Shown: one piece after another, positions 17,255 to 26,155 of the stretch
Layout of the letters: every line of letters begins with the position of its first letter
How positions within the stretch are numbered: the first letter of the stretch is position 1
Source of the DNA: Bacteroidota bacterium
Lineage (GTDB): Bacteria > Bacteroidota > Bacteroidia > Bacteroidales > JAAUTT01
Direction of reading: 5' to 3'
Assembly (NCBI GenBank): GCA_030706405.1
Contig: JAUZOO010000002.1
Coordinates: forward strand, 449,167 to 513,166
Length of the DNA: 64,000 bases
Position numbers and translations under genes: made by a program
The notes under the pieces: model-generated
What the model saw: only the letters and a program-made list of their open reading frames with translations
Database searches by the model: none
What the model was told of the DNA's origin: nothing

Positions 17255-17698
17255 GTAAAACAATATTTAGAGGTTATTACTATGATAAATGGGAAGGTTA
17301 AATGTAGGTATTTTTAATGATCCTTGCCTATTAACCTATTCCCATAATTTGAGGTTTGACTGCTTAAATAAATACTCTGGCCTACACAATTTTGTGAATA
17401 TACCTCGAAACCTTTCCCGCATTGATAGTTGACCGTTCCGCTTATTCTGAAGAGGACTATTGTTAATCATTTACGCATTATTGGAAACTCTCTGCCCTTT
17501 ATTTTTTCAACTAAACCTTAACCTATTTAAAAAGAATATTATCTTAGCTTCTCAAAGAATGTTTATTATTAATAGTAAAATTACCAACATTTTTAAAAAC
17601 CAGTTATTAAGGTTTTCCCCGGTTTAAACAGAGTTTATTTTGTTTCCCGCTATAATTACATAGCGCAGGCGTTGATAACACTAACAAATCAAAAACAA
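17255..17698. other. Intergenic region without a recognised feature
   Basis: This 440-base stretch separates divergent genes and must hold the promoters of both the M13 peptidase (minus) and the lipoprotein gene (plus). I found no RNA gene, no terminator-like hairpin and no convincing coding frame. Confidence 0.4.
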
Positions 17699-18229
17699 AT
17701 GAAAAAATTTTTTGTCTTATCATTAACAGTTCTACTTTTATCGGGTTGTGGCGTAACTCTCAATTCTGTTGTTCAGAAAGATTTAACTAAAACTTACAAG
17801 AATACACTTGTCATCCTTCCGTTTGAAAAACACCGGACGGAGACTTTCACGGATAATCTTAAAAGAAATCTTGAAGAAACTTTTACTTCGAACAATCAAA
17901 AAATTGAAGTACTACTAATTGAGGCCGATGATAGAGATGCCCTGAAATTAAATGCGAATGATGGGAATGAAACGTTGATTAACAATGCTGTTTCAAGGGA
18001 TAAAAAAGACTTAGTGATTTTTTTCAAACCAGTAAGTCTGGAATATTATAATGGCTACCAACTACAAGCTGCCTCGTATCAATTAATTGGTATTGATATA
18101 GAAACAAAAAAAGAAGTATGGAAGGCTAATTTTACTTCAAGGGGAGGTTCGTTGGGTCCATCACTATTTGCAAAAACTTCGGCTCAAAAGATTTTTCAGC
18201 AAATAAAAGCCGATAAAATACTCGATTAA
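17699..18229 (+). CDS. Hypothetical lipoprotein, 176 residues
   Basis: The N-terminus (MKKFFVLSLTVLLLSGCGV) is a signal peptide with a clear lipobox. The mature domain alternates strands and helices, with LVILPFEKHRTETFTDNLKRNLEETF near the start and IGIDIETKKEVWKANF near the end. This recalls periplasmic proteins of the GNA1162/LpoB-like group that start with a strand-rich IxxxPF element, but the match is too weak for a name. ATG 17699 is preferred over TTG 17672 because it fits the signal peptide. It is monocistronic and has an attC-like hairpin behind it. Confidence 0.7.
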   Translation: MKKFFVLSLTVLLLSGCGVTLNSVVQKDLTKTYKNTLVILPFEKHRTETFTDNLKRNLEETFTSNNQKIEVLLIEADDRDALKLNANDGNETLINNAVSRDKKDLVIFFKPVSLEYYNGYQLQAASYQLIGIDIETKKEVWKANFTSRGGSLGPSLFAKTSAQKIFQQIKADKILD

Positions 18230-18254
18230 CCACATTGTACCCAACAACAAAAGG

Positions 18255-18284
18255 TAACGTACTTAACATATTTATGTGACGTTA
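18255..18284 (+). repeat. Bulged attC-like hairpin behind the lipoprotein gene
   Basis: TAACGT (18255-18260) pairs with ACGTTA (18279-18284). Inside, ACAT (18266-18269) pairs with ATGT (18274-18277), and the two helices are separated by an asymmetric bulge. The right arm continues as GTTATGC, which fits the GTTRRRY core of integron attC sites. No T-run follows, so an ordinary terminator is unlikely. It could mark a single cassette insertion. Confidence 0.35.
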
Positions 18285-18459
18285 TGCGGATTGGCAAAAC
18301 AGGTTCCCGACAAAAGCTATTTTCGGACTCATATGTTATAATAAATATTGTAAATTTTAAGCAGACCATTTAACTATGAAAAGAAGCAACTTGGTAAATC
18401 AACCTAGAATTTATTATGCCGCTGTTTCCAATATCCAGAAACAGAGGCATTTCCATTTC

Positions 18460-19584
18460 TCAGGCCACTTTCCGGTACCGCCAAACGGCTAACGTTAATA
18501 TAATCCACGCATAAACGGCCAACGAAATCACTTCTTTCAGAATATCGGTAAAACCGGAACCTTTGAGTAATATCATACGGATAACCCGCATAAAATAAGC
18601 AATGGGATTGATTAAGTTTAGCCGTTGTGCCCATACGGGCATACTTTCCACGGGTGTAAAAATTCCGCTCATCATCACAAAAACGATCATAAAGAAAAAC
18701 GAAACGAACATAGCTTGTTGTTGTGTATTTGCCGAAGTAGAAATAAGCAACCCGATGCCCAATACAACCAATAAATAGATGGCAGCAACACCAAAGAGCA
18801 GCCATAAACTTCCGAGCATAGGGATATTATACAACAGCTTGCCAATTGTTAGCCCAAAACCAAGTTCAAAAAGGGCAATAATCCAAAAAGGAATAAGTTT
18901 TCCAGCAATAAACTCGTATTTATGGATAGGCGTAACGTTAATCTGTTCAATCGTTCCCAGCTCTTTTTCGCGGACAAGGTTAAGCGACGAAAGAAACATC
19001 CCGATGATGGTTACCAGCAGCAATAATACTGCCGGGACCATAAATGTTTTGTAGTTTAATTGAGGATTAAACCAATACGACGTGGTTACAGCTACCGATG
19101 GTACCGGTAAGGGGCCTTTAGTTGAAACTCCAACCCATTCGGCAGTTACTTGTTTGTTATATTCCATCAGGATATTGGTAATATAAGCATTCTCTATTCC
19201 TCCGGCCGTTCCATTTATAGCATTGATAATAACCTGGACCTTTCCGCCGTTGTTTCGCACCAAGTCGCGCTCAAAATGTTGGGGTATGCGCAGGATAACG
19301 TCTATTTTATCCTTTTGTAACGACTGTTCGGCTTCTTCCATCGAAAAAGTACTTTCTTTTACCTTAAAAAATGGCGATCCCTTAAACTTATCAGTCATTT
19401 GCCGCGAGGTGGACGATAAATCGCTGTCCACAATACACATATTTACCCGTTTCATTTCGAGGGTTGCCGCATTTACAAGAATAATGAGCTGCACAATAGG
19501 CAATACAAAGATTATTGGCAGCATAGAACGGTTACGGCTTATCTGTATAAACTCCTTTTGTATGATGTAGAGAATGGTACGCAT
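18460..19584 (-). CDS. ABC-2 type exporter permease (YbhR/YbhS-like)
   Basis: This 374-residue membrane protein has an N-terminal membrane segment (LPIIFVLPIVQLIILVNAA), a periplasmic domain of about 150 residues, and five membrane segments from about residue 180 onward. The conserved NLVREKELGTIEQINVTPI segment is typical of ABC-2 permeases that pair with YbhF-like ATPases. It is the last gene of the TetR-led exporter operon and lies 55 bases after a homologous permease, with which it probably forms a heterodimeric channel in the inner membrane. The substrate cannot be read from sequence. Confidence 0.92.
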   Translation of the reverse strand: MRTILYIIQKEFIQISRNRSMLPIIFVLPIVQLIILVNAATLEMKRVNMCIVDSDLSSTSRQMTDKFKGSPFFKVKESTFSMEEAEQSLQKDKIDVILRIPQHFERDLVRNNGGKVQVIINAINGTAGGIENAYITNILMEYNKQVTAEWVGVSTKGPLPVPSVAVTTSYWFNPQLNYKTFMVPAVLLLLVTIIGMFLSSLNLVREKELGTIEQINVTPIHKYEFIAGKLIPFWIIALFELGFGLTIGKLLYNIPMLGSLWLLFGVAAIYLLVVLGIGLLISTSANTQQQAMFVSFFFMIVFVMMSGIFTPVESMPVWAQRLNLINPIAYFMRVIRMILLKGSGFTDILKEVISLAVYAWIILTLAVWRYRKVA

Positions 19585-19639
19585 AATTAATGAATTTCGA
19601 ATGACAAGTTATTTGTTAATACCTAGAGGTCAACAGTAT

Positions 19640-20746
19640 TCATTCCAGCCTAATTTTAAACTTCTTATAGCTTAAAAAGATGAAAAAGCACGTCATCAAA
19701 ACAAGAATTAAGGTTTCGAACCAGATATAATAAAACCCCGTACCTTTAAGCATGATGTTTTTAACGATGACGATAAACCACCGTGGAGGCATCAACTGGC
19801 AAAGAGCCTGTAATATCAACGGCATGTTAGCAATAGGAAAGATGAAACCCGAAAGCAGAATTGTAGGCAACATCAATGCAAACATCGACATAAACATTGC
19901 CGTTTGCTGGCTGTTGGTTGACGTTGAAATAAATATCCCAAGAGATAGCGCGAGGATAATAAACAAAATACATTCGGCCAAAAGCAATATAGTGCTTCCC
20001 TGTACCGGCATTCCAAATACAAGGTTGCCCAATAAAATAATCACACCGGCATTAATGAACGATAATAAAACGTAAGGCGTTACTTTGCCAATGATAATCT
20101 GGATAGGTTTCAAAGGCGAAACCAATAAAATTTCCATAGTTCCTAATTCCTTTTCCCTTACAATGGATATTGATGTAAGCAAGGCCGAAATAAGCAATAA
20201 AATCATGGCCATAATGCCCGGCACAAACATATAAACGCCTTTGAGCTGTTCGTTATACATCATCCGGACTTCGGGAATAATCTGCATAGGCGTTATTACG
20301 TTTACATTCAGTTTGCGCACGTAATCCATCACAATAGCCGAGGTATAGTTGGAAATCAAATTAGCTGTGTTGGCATCACTTGCATCGGCCAGTATCTGAA
20401 CATTGGCCTTGCCCAGTTTATGAACCTTTTCGGCAAAGCCCGGTTCAAATACCACTACCTCTTTTACGTTCCCTTTGCGGAACGCAGCCTCTATCTGTCC
20501 CGAATTATCGAGATATTGGTCGAGCACAAAATATCCCGATGAAAGTATCTTATGACTGAGTTCGCGAGTAACGTTATCTTTCGAATAATCCAGGATGGCA
20601 ATCTTTATATCCTTGATTTCGTTGGTTACCACAAAGCCAAAAAGGAGCATCTGCACTACAGGCATCCCAAACAAAATAAGCATGGTCCGCTTGTCTCGAA
20701 AAATGTGGTAAAATTCTTTGATGACGAATCCCCAGAATCGTTTCAT
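19640..20746 (-). CDS. ABC-2 type exporter permease (YbhR/YbhS-like)
   Basis: This 368-residue paralogue of the downstream permease has the same architecture: a first membrane segment (MLILFGMPVVQMLLFGFVV), a large periplasmic domain and a C-terminal membrane domain containing SIVREKELGTMEILLVSPL. Encoding two similar permeases next to two ATPases is the normal layout of YbhGFSR-type multidrug exporters. It lies 97 bases downstream of the HAD phosphatase gene, a wider gap than elsewhere in the operon. Confidence 0.92.
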   Translation of the reverse strand: MKRFWGFVIKEFYHIFRDKRTMLILFGMPVVQMLLFGFVVTNEIKDIKIAILDYSKDNVTRELSHKILSSGYFVLDQYLDNSGQIEAAFRKGNVKEVVVFEPGFAEKVHKLGKANVQILADASDANTANLISNYTSAIVMDYVRKLNVNVITPMQIIPEVRMMYNEQLKGVYMFVPGIMAMILLLISALLTSISIVREKELGTMEILLVSPLKPIQIIIGKVTPYVLLSFINAGVIILLGNLVFGMPVQGSTILLLAECILFIILALSLGIFISTSTNSQQTAMFMSMFALMLPTILLSGFIFPIANMPLILQALCQLMPPRWFIVIVKNIMLKGTGFYYIWFETLILVLMTCFFIFLSYKKFKIRLE

Positions 20747-20843
20747 AAATTCTCTTTTTTAGAAATAAACCCAAACGCAAGGAGCTATGGCGCGAAAAAA
20801 AGCAGATGAAGGCTTTTGTCCTCCCGCAACTTTACGTTTAAAT

Positions 20844-21500
20844 TCAATTACTGTTCAATAAGTTTTGAATATCCCTAGCTGTAATTTCCCGGAAGTCCTT
20901 AATTATCCGGTTGGCGATGGCTAATTTTTCTTCTGGAAAAGTAGTAGTTAACGCAACAACTTTCATTTTTGCATTGACGGCTGCATTAACGCCATGAACA
21001 GAGTCTTCAAAAACAAGACACTGAGAAGCCGGGACTTCCAATAAATCGGCTGTCTTTAAAAAAACTTCGGGGTCGGGTTTTCCCTTGGTAATCATCGAAG
21101 CATCGACCAATGCTGCGAAATAAAAACGAATATTAAGCTTTTCGAGGACAAAATTGAGGTTGCTTGTTGGCGCAGAAGTAGCAACACCAATCTTGAAATT
21201 GTTTTCTTTCAGCTCTCCAAGAAGATCGATCAAACCTTTGGCTGGTTCAATTTCGGCAGCATATATTTCGCGGTAAATGGCTTCTTTTTCTTCAGCCAGT
21301 TGGTCATTTTCCTCGCGCGAAAGCCCTTCGCCAAACAAAAAGCGGAAATATTCGTCGTTGGTATTTCCAAAGCGGGCAGTAATTTCCTTACTGTCGATAG
21401 AAAGGCCTTTTCGTTTACAAAATTCAATCCAGGCACGGTCGTGATACTTATTGTTATCGACCAGAACTCCATCCATATCAAAAATTACAGCTTTATTCAT
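20844..21500 (-). CDS. HAD-superfamily phosphatase, beta-phosphoglucomutase-like
   Basis: This 218-residue cytoplasmic enzyme has the HAD motifs: DMDGVLVDN with the nucleophile and acid Asp residues (about 8 and 10), a helical cap, motif II VATSAPTSN, the Lys in GKPDPE and motif IV FEDSVHGVNAA. Such enzymes hydrolyse or isomerise small phosphorylated metabolites, often sugar phosphates. ATG 21500 gives the native start (MNKAVIFDMDGV). The gene is unusual in lying inside an exporter operon between the ATPase and permease genes, in the same direction. A link to transport is not shown by the sequence. Confidence 0.9.
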   Translation of the reverse strand: MNKAVIFDMDGVLVDNNKYHDRAWIEFCKRKGLSIDSKEITARFGNTNDEYFRFLFGEGLSREENDQLAEEKEAIYREIYAAEIEPAKGLIDLLGELKENNFKIGVATSAPTSNLNFVLEKLNIRFYFAALVDASMITKGKPDPEVFLKTADLLEVPASQCLVFEDSVHGVNAAVNAKMKVVALTTTFPEEKLAIANRIIKDFREITARDIQNLLNSN

Positions 21501-21517
21501 AGTATTTTTTTTAGATG

Positions 21518-21548
21518 GAACACGGAAATATCCGTTCAATCCGTGTTC
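21518..21548. repeat. 9-bp inverted repeat between ATPase and HAD genes
   Basis: GAACACGGA (21518-21526) and TCCGTGTTC (21540-21548) are perfect inverted repeats with a 13-base loop. In the minus transcript the hairpin is followed by an A-run, not a U-run, so it is probably not a terminator. It could act as an RNA-processing or spacing element within the operon. Confidence 0.45.
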
Positions 21549-21553
21549 TATCA

Positions 21554-22291
21554 TTATTCAATATTTCGTGCCAGTTTGCGAAAAACTTCGTCCATGTTGG
21601 CAACGTTAAACGATTTTTTAAGGTTATCCGGTGTATCCAAAGCAGCAATTCGACCTTCGACCATGATGGATACGCGGTCGCAGTATTCGGCTTCGTCCAT
21701 ATAATGCGTAGTTACGAACACCGTGATGCCGCCTTGGGCTGCTTCGTAAATCAAATCCCAAAATTGACGACGGGTTATTGGATCGACACCTCCGGTTGGC
21801 TCGTCGAGAAAAACAATCTGCGGACGGTGGAAAATAGCAATGGAAAAAGCGAGTTTCTGTTTCCAACCTAAAGGAATGTCGCGGATAAGTTTGTTTTTGG
21901 CATGCTCAAAACCCAGACGTTTTAACAAATCGTCGGTTCGGGAACGGATTTCTTTGGCCGAAATCTCGTAAATACCGGCATAGAAACGGATATTTTCGCT
22001 AACGGTAAGATCATCATAAAGCGAGAACTTCTGGCTCATATAACCAATATTCTTTTTAATAAGGTCGCGCTGGGTATGGGCATCAAAGCCAGCCACCATA
22101 ATTTCGCCGGAAGTTGGTTCCGACAATCCGCAAAGAATACGGATAGCCGTGGTTTTACCTGCACCGTTTGCACCAAGAAACCCGAATACCTCGCCACGAT
22201 AAACATCAAAATTAAGATGGTCGTTGGCCACAAAATGCCCGAACTTCTTAACCAGATTACGGGCTGTTATAATTTTTTCATCAGTTTTCAT
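21554..22291 (-). CDS. ABC exporter ATPase, second subunit (YbhF C-half-like)
   Basis: This 245-residue nucleotide-binding protein has Walker A GANGAGKTT (about 42-50), the signature region as IPLGWKQKLA instead of LSGGMKQ, Walker B IVFLDEPTGGVD and the switch His in VTTHYMDEAEYCD. In enterobacterial YbhF two such domains are fused, and this one corresponds to the C-terminal half. Its start overlaps the end of the first ATPase gene by 11 bases, which suggests translational coupling and a fixed ratio of the two subunits. Confidence 0.93.
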   Translation of the reverse strand: MKTDEKIITARNLVKKFGHFVANDHLNFDVYRGEVFGFLGANGAGKTTAIRILCGLSEPTSGEIMVAGFDAHTQRDLIKKNIGYMSQKFSLYDDLTVSENIRFYAGIYEISAKEIRSRTDDLLKRLGFEHAKNKLIRDIPLGWKQKLAFSIAIFHRPQIVFLDEPTGGVDPITRRQFWDLIYEAAQGGITVFVTTHYMDEAEYCDRVSIMVEGRIAALDTPDNLKKSFNVANMDEVFRKLARNIE

Positions 22292-23207
22292 TCGATGCAG
22301 AATTTTCGGTCATTAATTCAATAAAACAATCCTCGATGCCGGGCTCAATCGCTTCGATAATGATATTTTGATGATTTTTTCCTTCAAGATAATGTCTCAG
22401 TCCGAGAATATCGGCTTCACGTTCACGAGCCGTGAAATGCAAGTATTGTCCGAAAAGATGCACGCTATGCTGCTCCGGAAAATGAAGCAAATCATCTTTT
22501 AGACTGTACATATTACTACTTCGAACGGCATACAATTTTCGCGGAAACTCACCGACAATATGTTGCGGGGTATCAATTTGCATAATTTTTCCGTTTTGCA
22601 TGAGTGCCACGCGGTCGCACAAACTGGCTTCGTCCATATAAGGTGTGGACACGATGATGGTAATACCTTTGTCTCTAAGGTTTCTTAGCATTTCCCAAAA
22701 CTCTTTGCGCGACACGGCATCGACACCGGTAGTTGGCTCATCGAGCACCAAAAGTTCGGGTGCATGGATCAGTGCACACGAGAGTGCCAGCTTTTGTTTC
22801 ATACCTCCGGAGAGTTTGCCGGCCAAACGCTTTTTAAAAGGTTCTATCTGGACATAAATATCGCGTATGAGGTCGTAATTCTCTTCAATAGTCGTCCCGA
22901 AGATGGTGGCAAAGAAAGTAAGGTTCTCTTCAACGGATAAATCCTGGTACAGCGAGAAACGGCCGGGCATATATCCGACATTGTTGCGGATGGTCTTAAA
23001 ATCGTTAACCACATCCCATCCGTTAATCGTGGCAGAACCTTTATCGGCCAACAATAACGTGGTAAGGATGCGAAACAAGGTGGTCTTCCCTGCCCCGTCG
23101 GGACCAATGAAGCCAAAGAGTTCGTTCTTGTTCACCTCAAAAGAGATGTCGCTCAGGGCTTGGGTGGAGCCGTAATTTTTAAATATATTCTTAGCTGAAA
23201 TAAACAT
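22281..23207 (-). CDS. ABC exporter ATPase, first subunit (YbhF N-half-like)
   Basis: This 308-residue ATPase has Walker A GPDGAGKTT (about 34-42), the full signature LSGGMKQKLA, Walker B LLVLDEPTTGVD and a switch-region STPYMDEASLCD with Tyr-Met in place of the usual switch His. The partner subunit has the His but a degenerate signature, so the pair probably forms an asymmetric heterodimer with one standard and one altered catalytic site. A C-terminal extension of about 70 residues (after 225) is typical of the drug-exporter ATPase group. It lies 53 bases after the hlyD-like gene. Confidence 0.93.
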   Translation of the reverse strand: MFISAKNIFKNYGSTQALSDISFEVNKNELFGFIGPDGAGKTTLFRILTTLLLADKGSATINGWDVVNDFKTIRNNVGYMPGRFSLYQDLSVEENLTFFATIFGTTIEENYDLIRDIYVQIEPFKKRLAGKLSGGMKQKLALSCALIHAPELLVLDEPTTGVDAVSRKEFWEMLRNLRDKGITIIVSTPYMDEASLCDRVALMQNGKIMQIDTPQHIVGEFPRKLYAVRSSNMYSLKDDLLHFPEQHSVHLFGQYLHFTAREREADILGLRHYLEGKNHQNIIIEAIEPGIEDCFIELMTENSASNEN

Positions 23208-23260
23208 TTTTATGGATGTTAGGTATGGACTTTATCCATTGACATATTGTCTACTAATTG

Positions 23261-24151
23261 TCAATTGAATTTTACCTCTCCCGGCATTCCAATCTTTAAA
23301 CGGCCGTCGTTCTTAACCGAAACCTTTACGGCATAAACCAAATTCACACGTTCTTCCTTGGTTTGAATTATCTTTGGCGTAAACTCAGCCTGTGGGGAAA
23401 CCCAGGTTACTTCGCCTTCGAGCGTTTCCTTTTCGTCTTTATTTTTATCGATAAACACCTTTACCTTTTGGTTTAATTTAACCGATGAAAGCTGTGAACC
23501 GCTCACATAAACCCGGAGAATCATCTTATCCATGTCGGCAACTTTGTACAAAGCCTTACCGGGAGCAGCAATTTCCGAAGGTTCAACATACTTTTCGAGA
23601 ACGGTACCGTTAATCGGGTTGATAATCCGGCAACGGTTAAGCTGGTCGCGAATTTGGTCGATTTGTTTATCGATAGAAGCGATTTCGTTGGTAACCGCAG
23701 CATTTTGGGTTTTAATAGAAGCAATCTGGCTGTCGATAACTTTAATTTTTCCGTTCACATCATCGAGTTGTTTAGTTGGTACAGCGTTATCCTTGAGCAT
23801 ATTTACGATCCGGTTTTTATCGACTAACAAGGTTTGTTTTTGTTCTTCCTGAACATCGATTTGCGAACGGATATTTTCAATCTTCGTAGCCGAAGCCTTG
23901 CGTTGAACCACCAACTGGTCGCGTTTTAAGGTCAACTGAATGGTATCAATAAGTCCGACCATTTCGCCAGCTTTAAACGTTTTGCCTTCATCAACGTTAA
24001 ATTGAACTAATTTTCCCTGAACTTCGGATGAAACAAGCACTTCAACGGTTTCAAAATTTCCATAGGCATCGGATTTTCCGTTTTTATCCGAACATGCCGA
24101 GAACAATAATGCTGTTACTAAAATTGTTGATATAGTTTTCATATTCATCAT
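23261..24151 (-). CDS. HlyD/YbhG-family periplasmic adaptor lipoprotein
   Basis: This 296-residue membrane-fusion protein has a signal peptide with lipobox (LLFSACSDK), a biotinyl-lipoyl-like half (VLVSSEVQGKLVQFNVDEGKTFKAGE), a long coiled coil (about 85-175) and the second lipoyl half (IINPINGTVLEKYVEPSEIAAPGKALYKVAD), followed by a beta-barrel domain. It bridges the inner-membrane ABC transporter and the TolC-type channel. Two further in-frame ATGs (24148 and 24142) follow the first within four codons, so the exact start is uncertain. Confidence 0.93.
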   Translation of the reverse strand: MMNMKTISTILVTALLFSACSDKNGKSDAYGNFETVEVLVSSEVQGKLVQFNVDEGKTFKAGEMVGLIDTIQLTLKRDQLVVQRKASATKIENIRSQIDVQEEQKQTLLVDKNRIVNMLKDNAVPTKQLDDVNGKIKVIDSQIASIKTQNAAVTNEIASIDKQIDQIRDQLNRCRIINPINGTVLEKYVEPSEIAAPGKALYKVADMDKMILRVYVSGSQLSSVKLNQKVKVFIDKNKDEKETLEGEVTWVSPQAEFTPKIIQTKEERVNLVYAVKVSVKNDGRLKIGMPGEVKFN

Positions 24152-24167
24152 ATTTACATTGTGATAT

Positions 24168-25457
24168 TTATAAGCCTTTTGCTGTTAGATAATTAACCTT
24201 GGCCTGAATAAGCTGGATCTTATGTGATTCGAAATTTATTTTGGCAATGGTCTCGGCATTTAGCTCGATTAAATAATCGGTAGAAGTTATGGTTCCGTTC
24301 TCTAAACGCGAAGCCGACGCTTTAGTTATTTTACTGCGAAGGTTCACAATTTCAATATCACGTTTTAAAGCTTCGTCCAGTTTCTGCACAGCAGCTTTGC
24401 GGTTTTGAAGATCGACATTCAGGTTACGGTCAAAGGTTTCGCGTTTATTATCAATCATCTTCTTTTGAATGTCGATAACCTGCTTTTCACGACCGTTTTT
24501 ATGCCAATCCCAGAACGTCCATTTCAGCGAAGCACCAATAATTCCATAAGGATTAAATTCGTTGCTCAACATATTGATGCCGGGACGACCATAACCGGCC
24601 TGGGCAAACGCAAATACTTTTGGTTTCAGTACGGTTCCCGTAAGTTCGCGCGAGGCATCGATACGCTGCTGTTGAAGGTCAAAGAGCTTGTATTCAGGAC
24701 GATTATTCTGAACATTATCGGCAATATCAACCGCCGGAAGTTCAAAAGCGGCTGTTTCCGGAACTGATTGACTCATCAACAACGAAAGAATATTGATGGC
24801 TGACTTCCGGGTAATCTCAATTTCAGCAATTTGTTGTTCCGTCTGCAAACGGCCAGCTGTGAGTACATCAAGATCTGAAGGGGTTAACGTTCCATTTTTT
24901 ACGGCCGATGCTACCACCTTTTCCCGTTCTTTAATTTCGTTGAGCGATGTATTTAATAACGTATTGTTTTCCTGGAGGATGAGTAACAAAAAATAAACGT
25001 TATTCACCTGCTCTTTAATTTTGTACAAATCCACGTCCACCTGCTGCAAATCGGCTGCCAGTGATGCTTCCTCGAGGATACGCTGATAACGGACCGTTCC
25101 GCCGTCGTAAAGCAGTTGGTTTACATCCAACGTCAATTTATACTGATCTTTGGCCTGTTCCATACTTAAAGGATGACCGGTTACAGGGATATTAATTTTA
25201 ATAGCATCGGACTGATAGGTGGCCTGCCCGTTCAGACTGGATTGAGGAAGATTAGCCGTATTTACATTTTTAACCCTTAGTACGGTCGATTCCTGTAACA
25301 AAGCCTTATCTTTTGCAGATGGAAAATTGGTCATGGCTTGTTTCTGGCAATAGTCGAGCGTAAATACACCTCGGTCCTGCCCTTTTACAAAAAGTGGACA
25401 AGCTAACAGCAATAGCAAGCTTAGTTTTAAAGTGTTAAATCGTATCATAAACTTCAT
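24168..25457 (-). CDS. TolC-family outer-membrane channel
   Basis: This 429-residue protein has a signal peptide (LLLLLACPLFVKGQ) and the two long heptad-patterned helical repeats of TolC-type channels. The segments NNVYFLLLILQENNTLL and NGTITSTDYLIELNAETIAKINFE are characteristic of the alpha-barrel. It provides the outer-membrane exit duct of the exporter. Its ATG overlaps the tetR stop codon (ATGA arrangement), so regulator and channel are translationally coupled. Confidence 0.93.
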   Translation of the reverse strand: MKFMIRFNTLKLSLLLLLACPLFVKGQDRGVFTLDYCQKQAMTNFPSAKDKALLQESTVLRVKNVNTANLPQSSLNGQATYQSDAIKINIPVTGHPLSMEQAKDQYKLTLDVNQLLYDGGTVRYQRILEEASLAADLQQVDVDLYKIKEQVNNVYFLLLILQENNTLLNTSLNEIKEREKVVASAVKNGTLTPSDLDVLTAGRLQTEQQIAEIEITRKSAINILSLLMSQSVPETAAFELPAVDIADNVQNNRPEYKLFDLQQQRIDASRELTGTVLKPKVFAFAQAGYGRPGINMLSNEFNPYGIIGASLKWTFWDWHKNGREKQVIDIQKKMIDNKRETFDRNLNVDLQNRKAAVQKLDEALKRDIEIVNLRSKITKASASRLENGTITSTDYLIELNAETIAKINFESHKIQLIQAKVNYLTAKGL

Positions 25458-26083
25458 TTTTCAATTTTTATAGATTGAAGTACAAAATTGGCAATCTCTG
25501 TTTTTCTCTTTTCAAGAAATTCGTTGTATCGTTTTTTGTCATTCTTAAAAACAATTCCCTGAACAATAGGCCGCGCTGCAAACGGAAAAATACACAAACC
25601 TATCAGATTCACAATTAGTTGTTCCGGTTCAATAGACCGGATATTTCCCTTATCTATTTCTTCCTGAATAAGTGCCGAAAACTTACCAAATGTATCATTT
25701 TGGGCAATTCCGGTTAATTCACCAATCATTTGTGCAGCATTGTCGGGGTTTCGGTTCAATTCGTTAAGAATAAAAATTGGGATATGCGGATTCTTCAACA
25801 ATACTTCGACATAAGTGGCAGTAAATATTTTTATCTTTTCATCAAAAGAAAGATCTGAGCTAATGGTTGACAACACTTTAGGCATAAAATAGCTAAAAGC
25901 CTTTTTAAAGATTGCGTTAAACAGCTTTTCCTTGGTACGGTAATAATAATGTAACAACGATTTATTGATTCCTGCTACACGGGCAATTTCTTCCATCCGG
26001 GTGCCATCAAAACCTTTTTGTACAAAAACAGTTTGGGCTGCTTCAAATATTAATTCTTCTGTTCCTTTATCTTCTTCGCTCAT
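25454..26083 (-). CDS. TetR-family transcriptional regulator
   Basis: This 209-residue regulator has an N-terminal helix-turn-helix of TetR type (IFEAAQTVFVQKGFDGTRMEEIARVAGINKSLLHYYYRTKEKLF, given here only to mark about residues 12-55 by its ends IFEAA and KEKLF) and a ligand-binding C-terminal domain. It is the first gene of the exporter operon and probably represses it until an exported compound binds. ATG 26083 is preferred over TTG 26089. Palindromic sites lie just upstream, as expected for self-repression. The arrangement resembles the CecR-YbhGFSR locus of enterobacteria. Confidence 0.92.
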   Translation of the reverse strand: MSEEDKGTEELIFEAAQTVFVQKGFDGTRMEEIARVAGINKSLLHYYYRTKEKLFNAIFKKAFSYFMPKVLSTISSDLSFDEKIKIFTATYVEVLLKNPHIPIFILNELNRNPDNAAQMIGELTGIAQNDTFGKFSALIQEEIDKGNIRSIEPEQLIVNLIGLCIFPFAARPIVQGIVFKNDKKRYNEFLEKRKTEIANFVLQSIKIEK

Positions 26084-26107
26084 TTTCAATAATTTATTAT
26101 TGACTAC

Positions 26108-26120
26108 TTGATTTAATCAA
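26108..26120. promoter_or_regulatory. Palindrome in the tetR leader, related to the operator set
   Basis: TTGATT-T-AATCAA is a perfect 6-bp palindrome around one central base. It lies exactly 26 bp from the sister palindrome TTGGTT-T-AACCAA at 26134-26146. Its position between the likely transcription start and the tetR ATG would let a bound repressor block the polymerase. Confidence 0.4.
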
Positions 26121-26137
26121 AATATTAATCTATTTGG

Positions 26138-26155
26138 TTTAACCAACTGGTCAAA
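26138..26155. promoter_or_regulatory. Candidate TetR operator, site 1
   Basis: TTTAACCA-AC-TGGTCAAA differs from a perfect 8-bp inverted repeat at one position. Its right end overlaps a TATTTTTG -7 box on the minus strand (26159-26152), so occupancy would block transcription of the tetR operon. A second overlapping palindrome (TTGGTT-T-AACCAA, 26134-26146) shares its left arm. Confidence 0.55.

Noticed and set aside
17255-17698. Non-coding RNA in the long gap
   Set aside because: No conserved RNA motif, strong hairpin or clear terminator could be found in it.
18376-18492. 38-codon plus-strand frame beginning MKRSNLVNQPR
   Set aside because: It overlaps the end of the permease gene on the other strand, has no signal or membrane pattern, and shows no start context. 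It could be a remnant but cannot be supported.
21518-21548. Terminator splitting the exporter operon
   Set aside because: In the direction of transcription the hairpin is followed by an A-run instead of a U-run.
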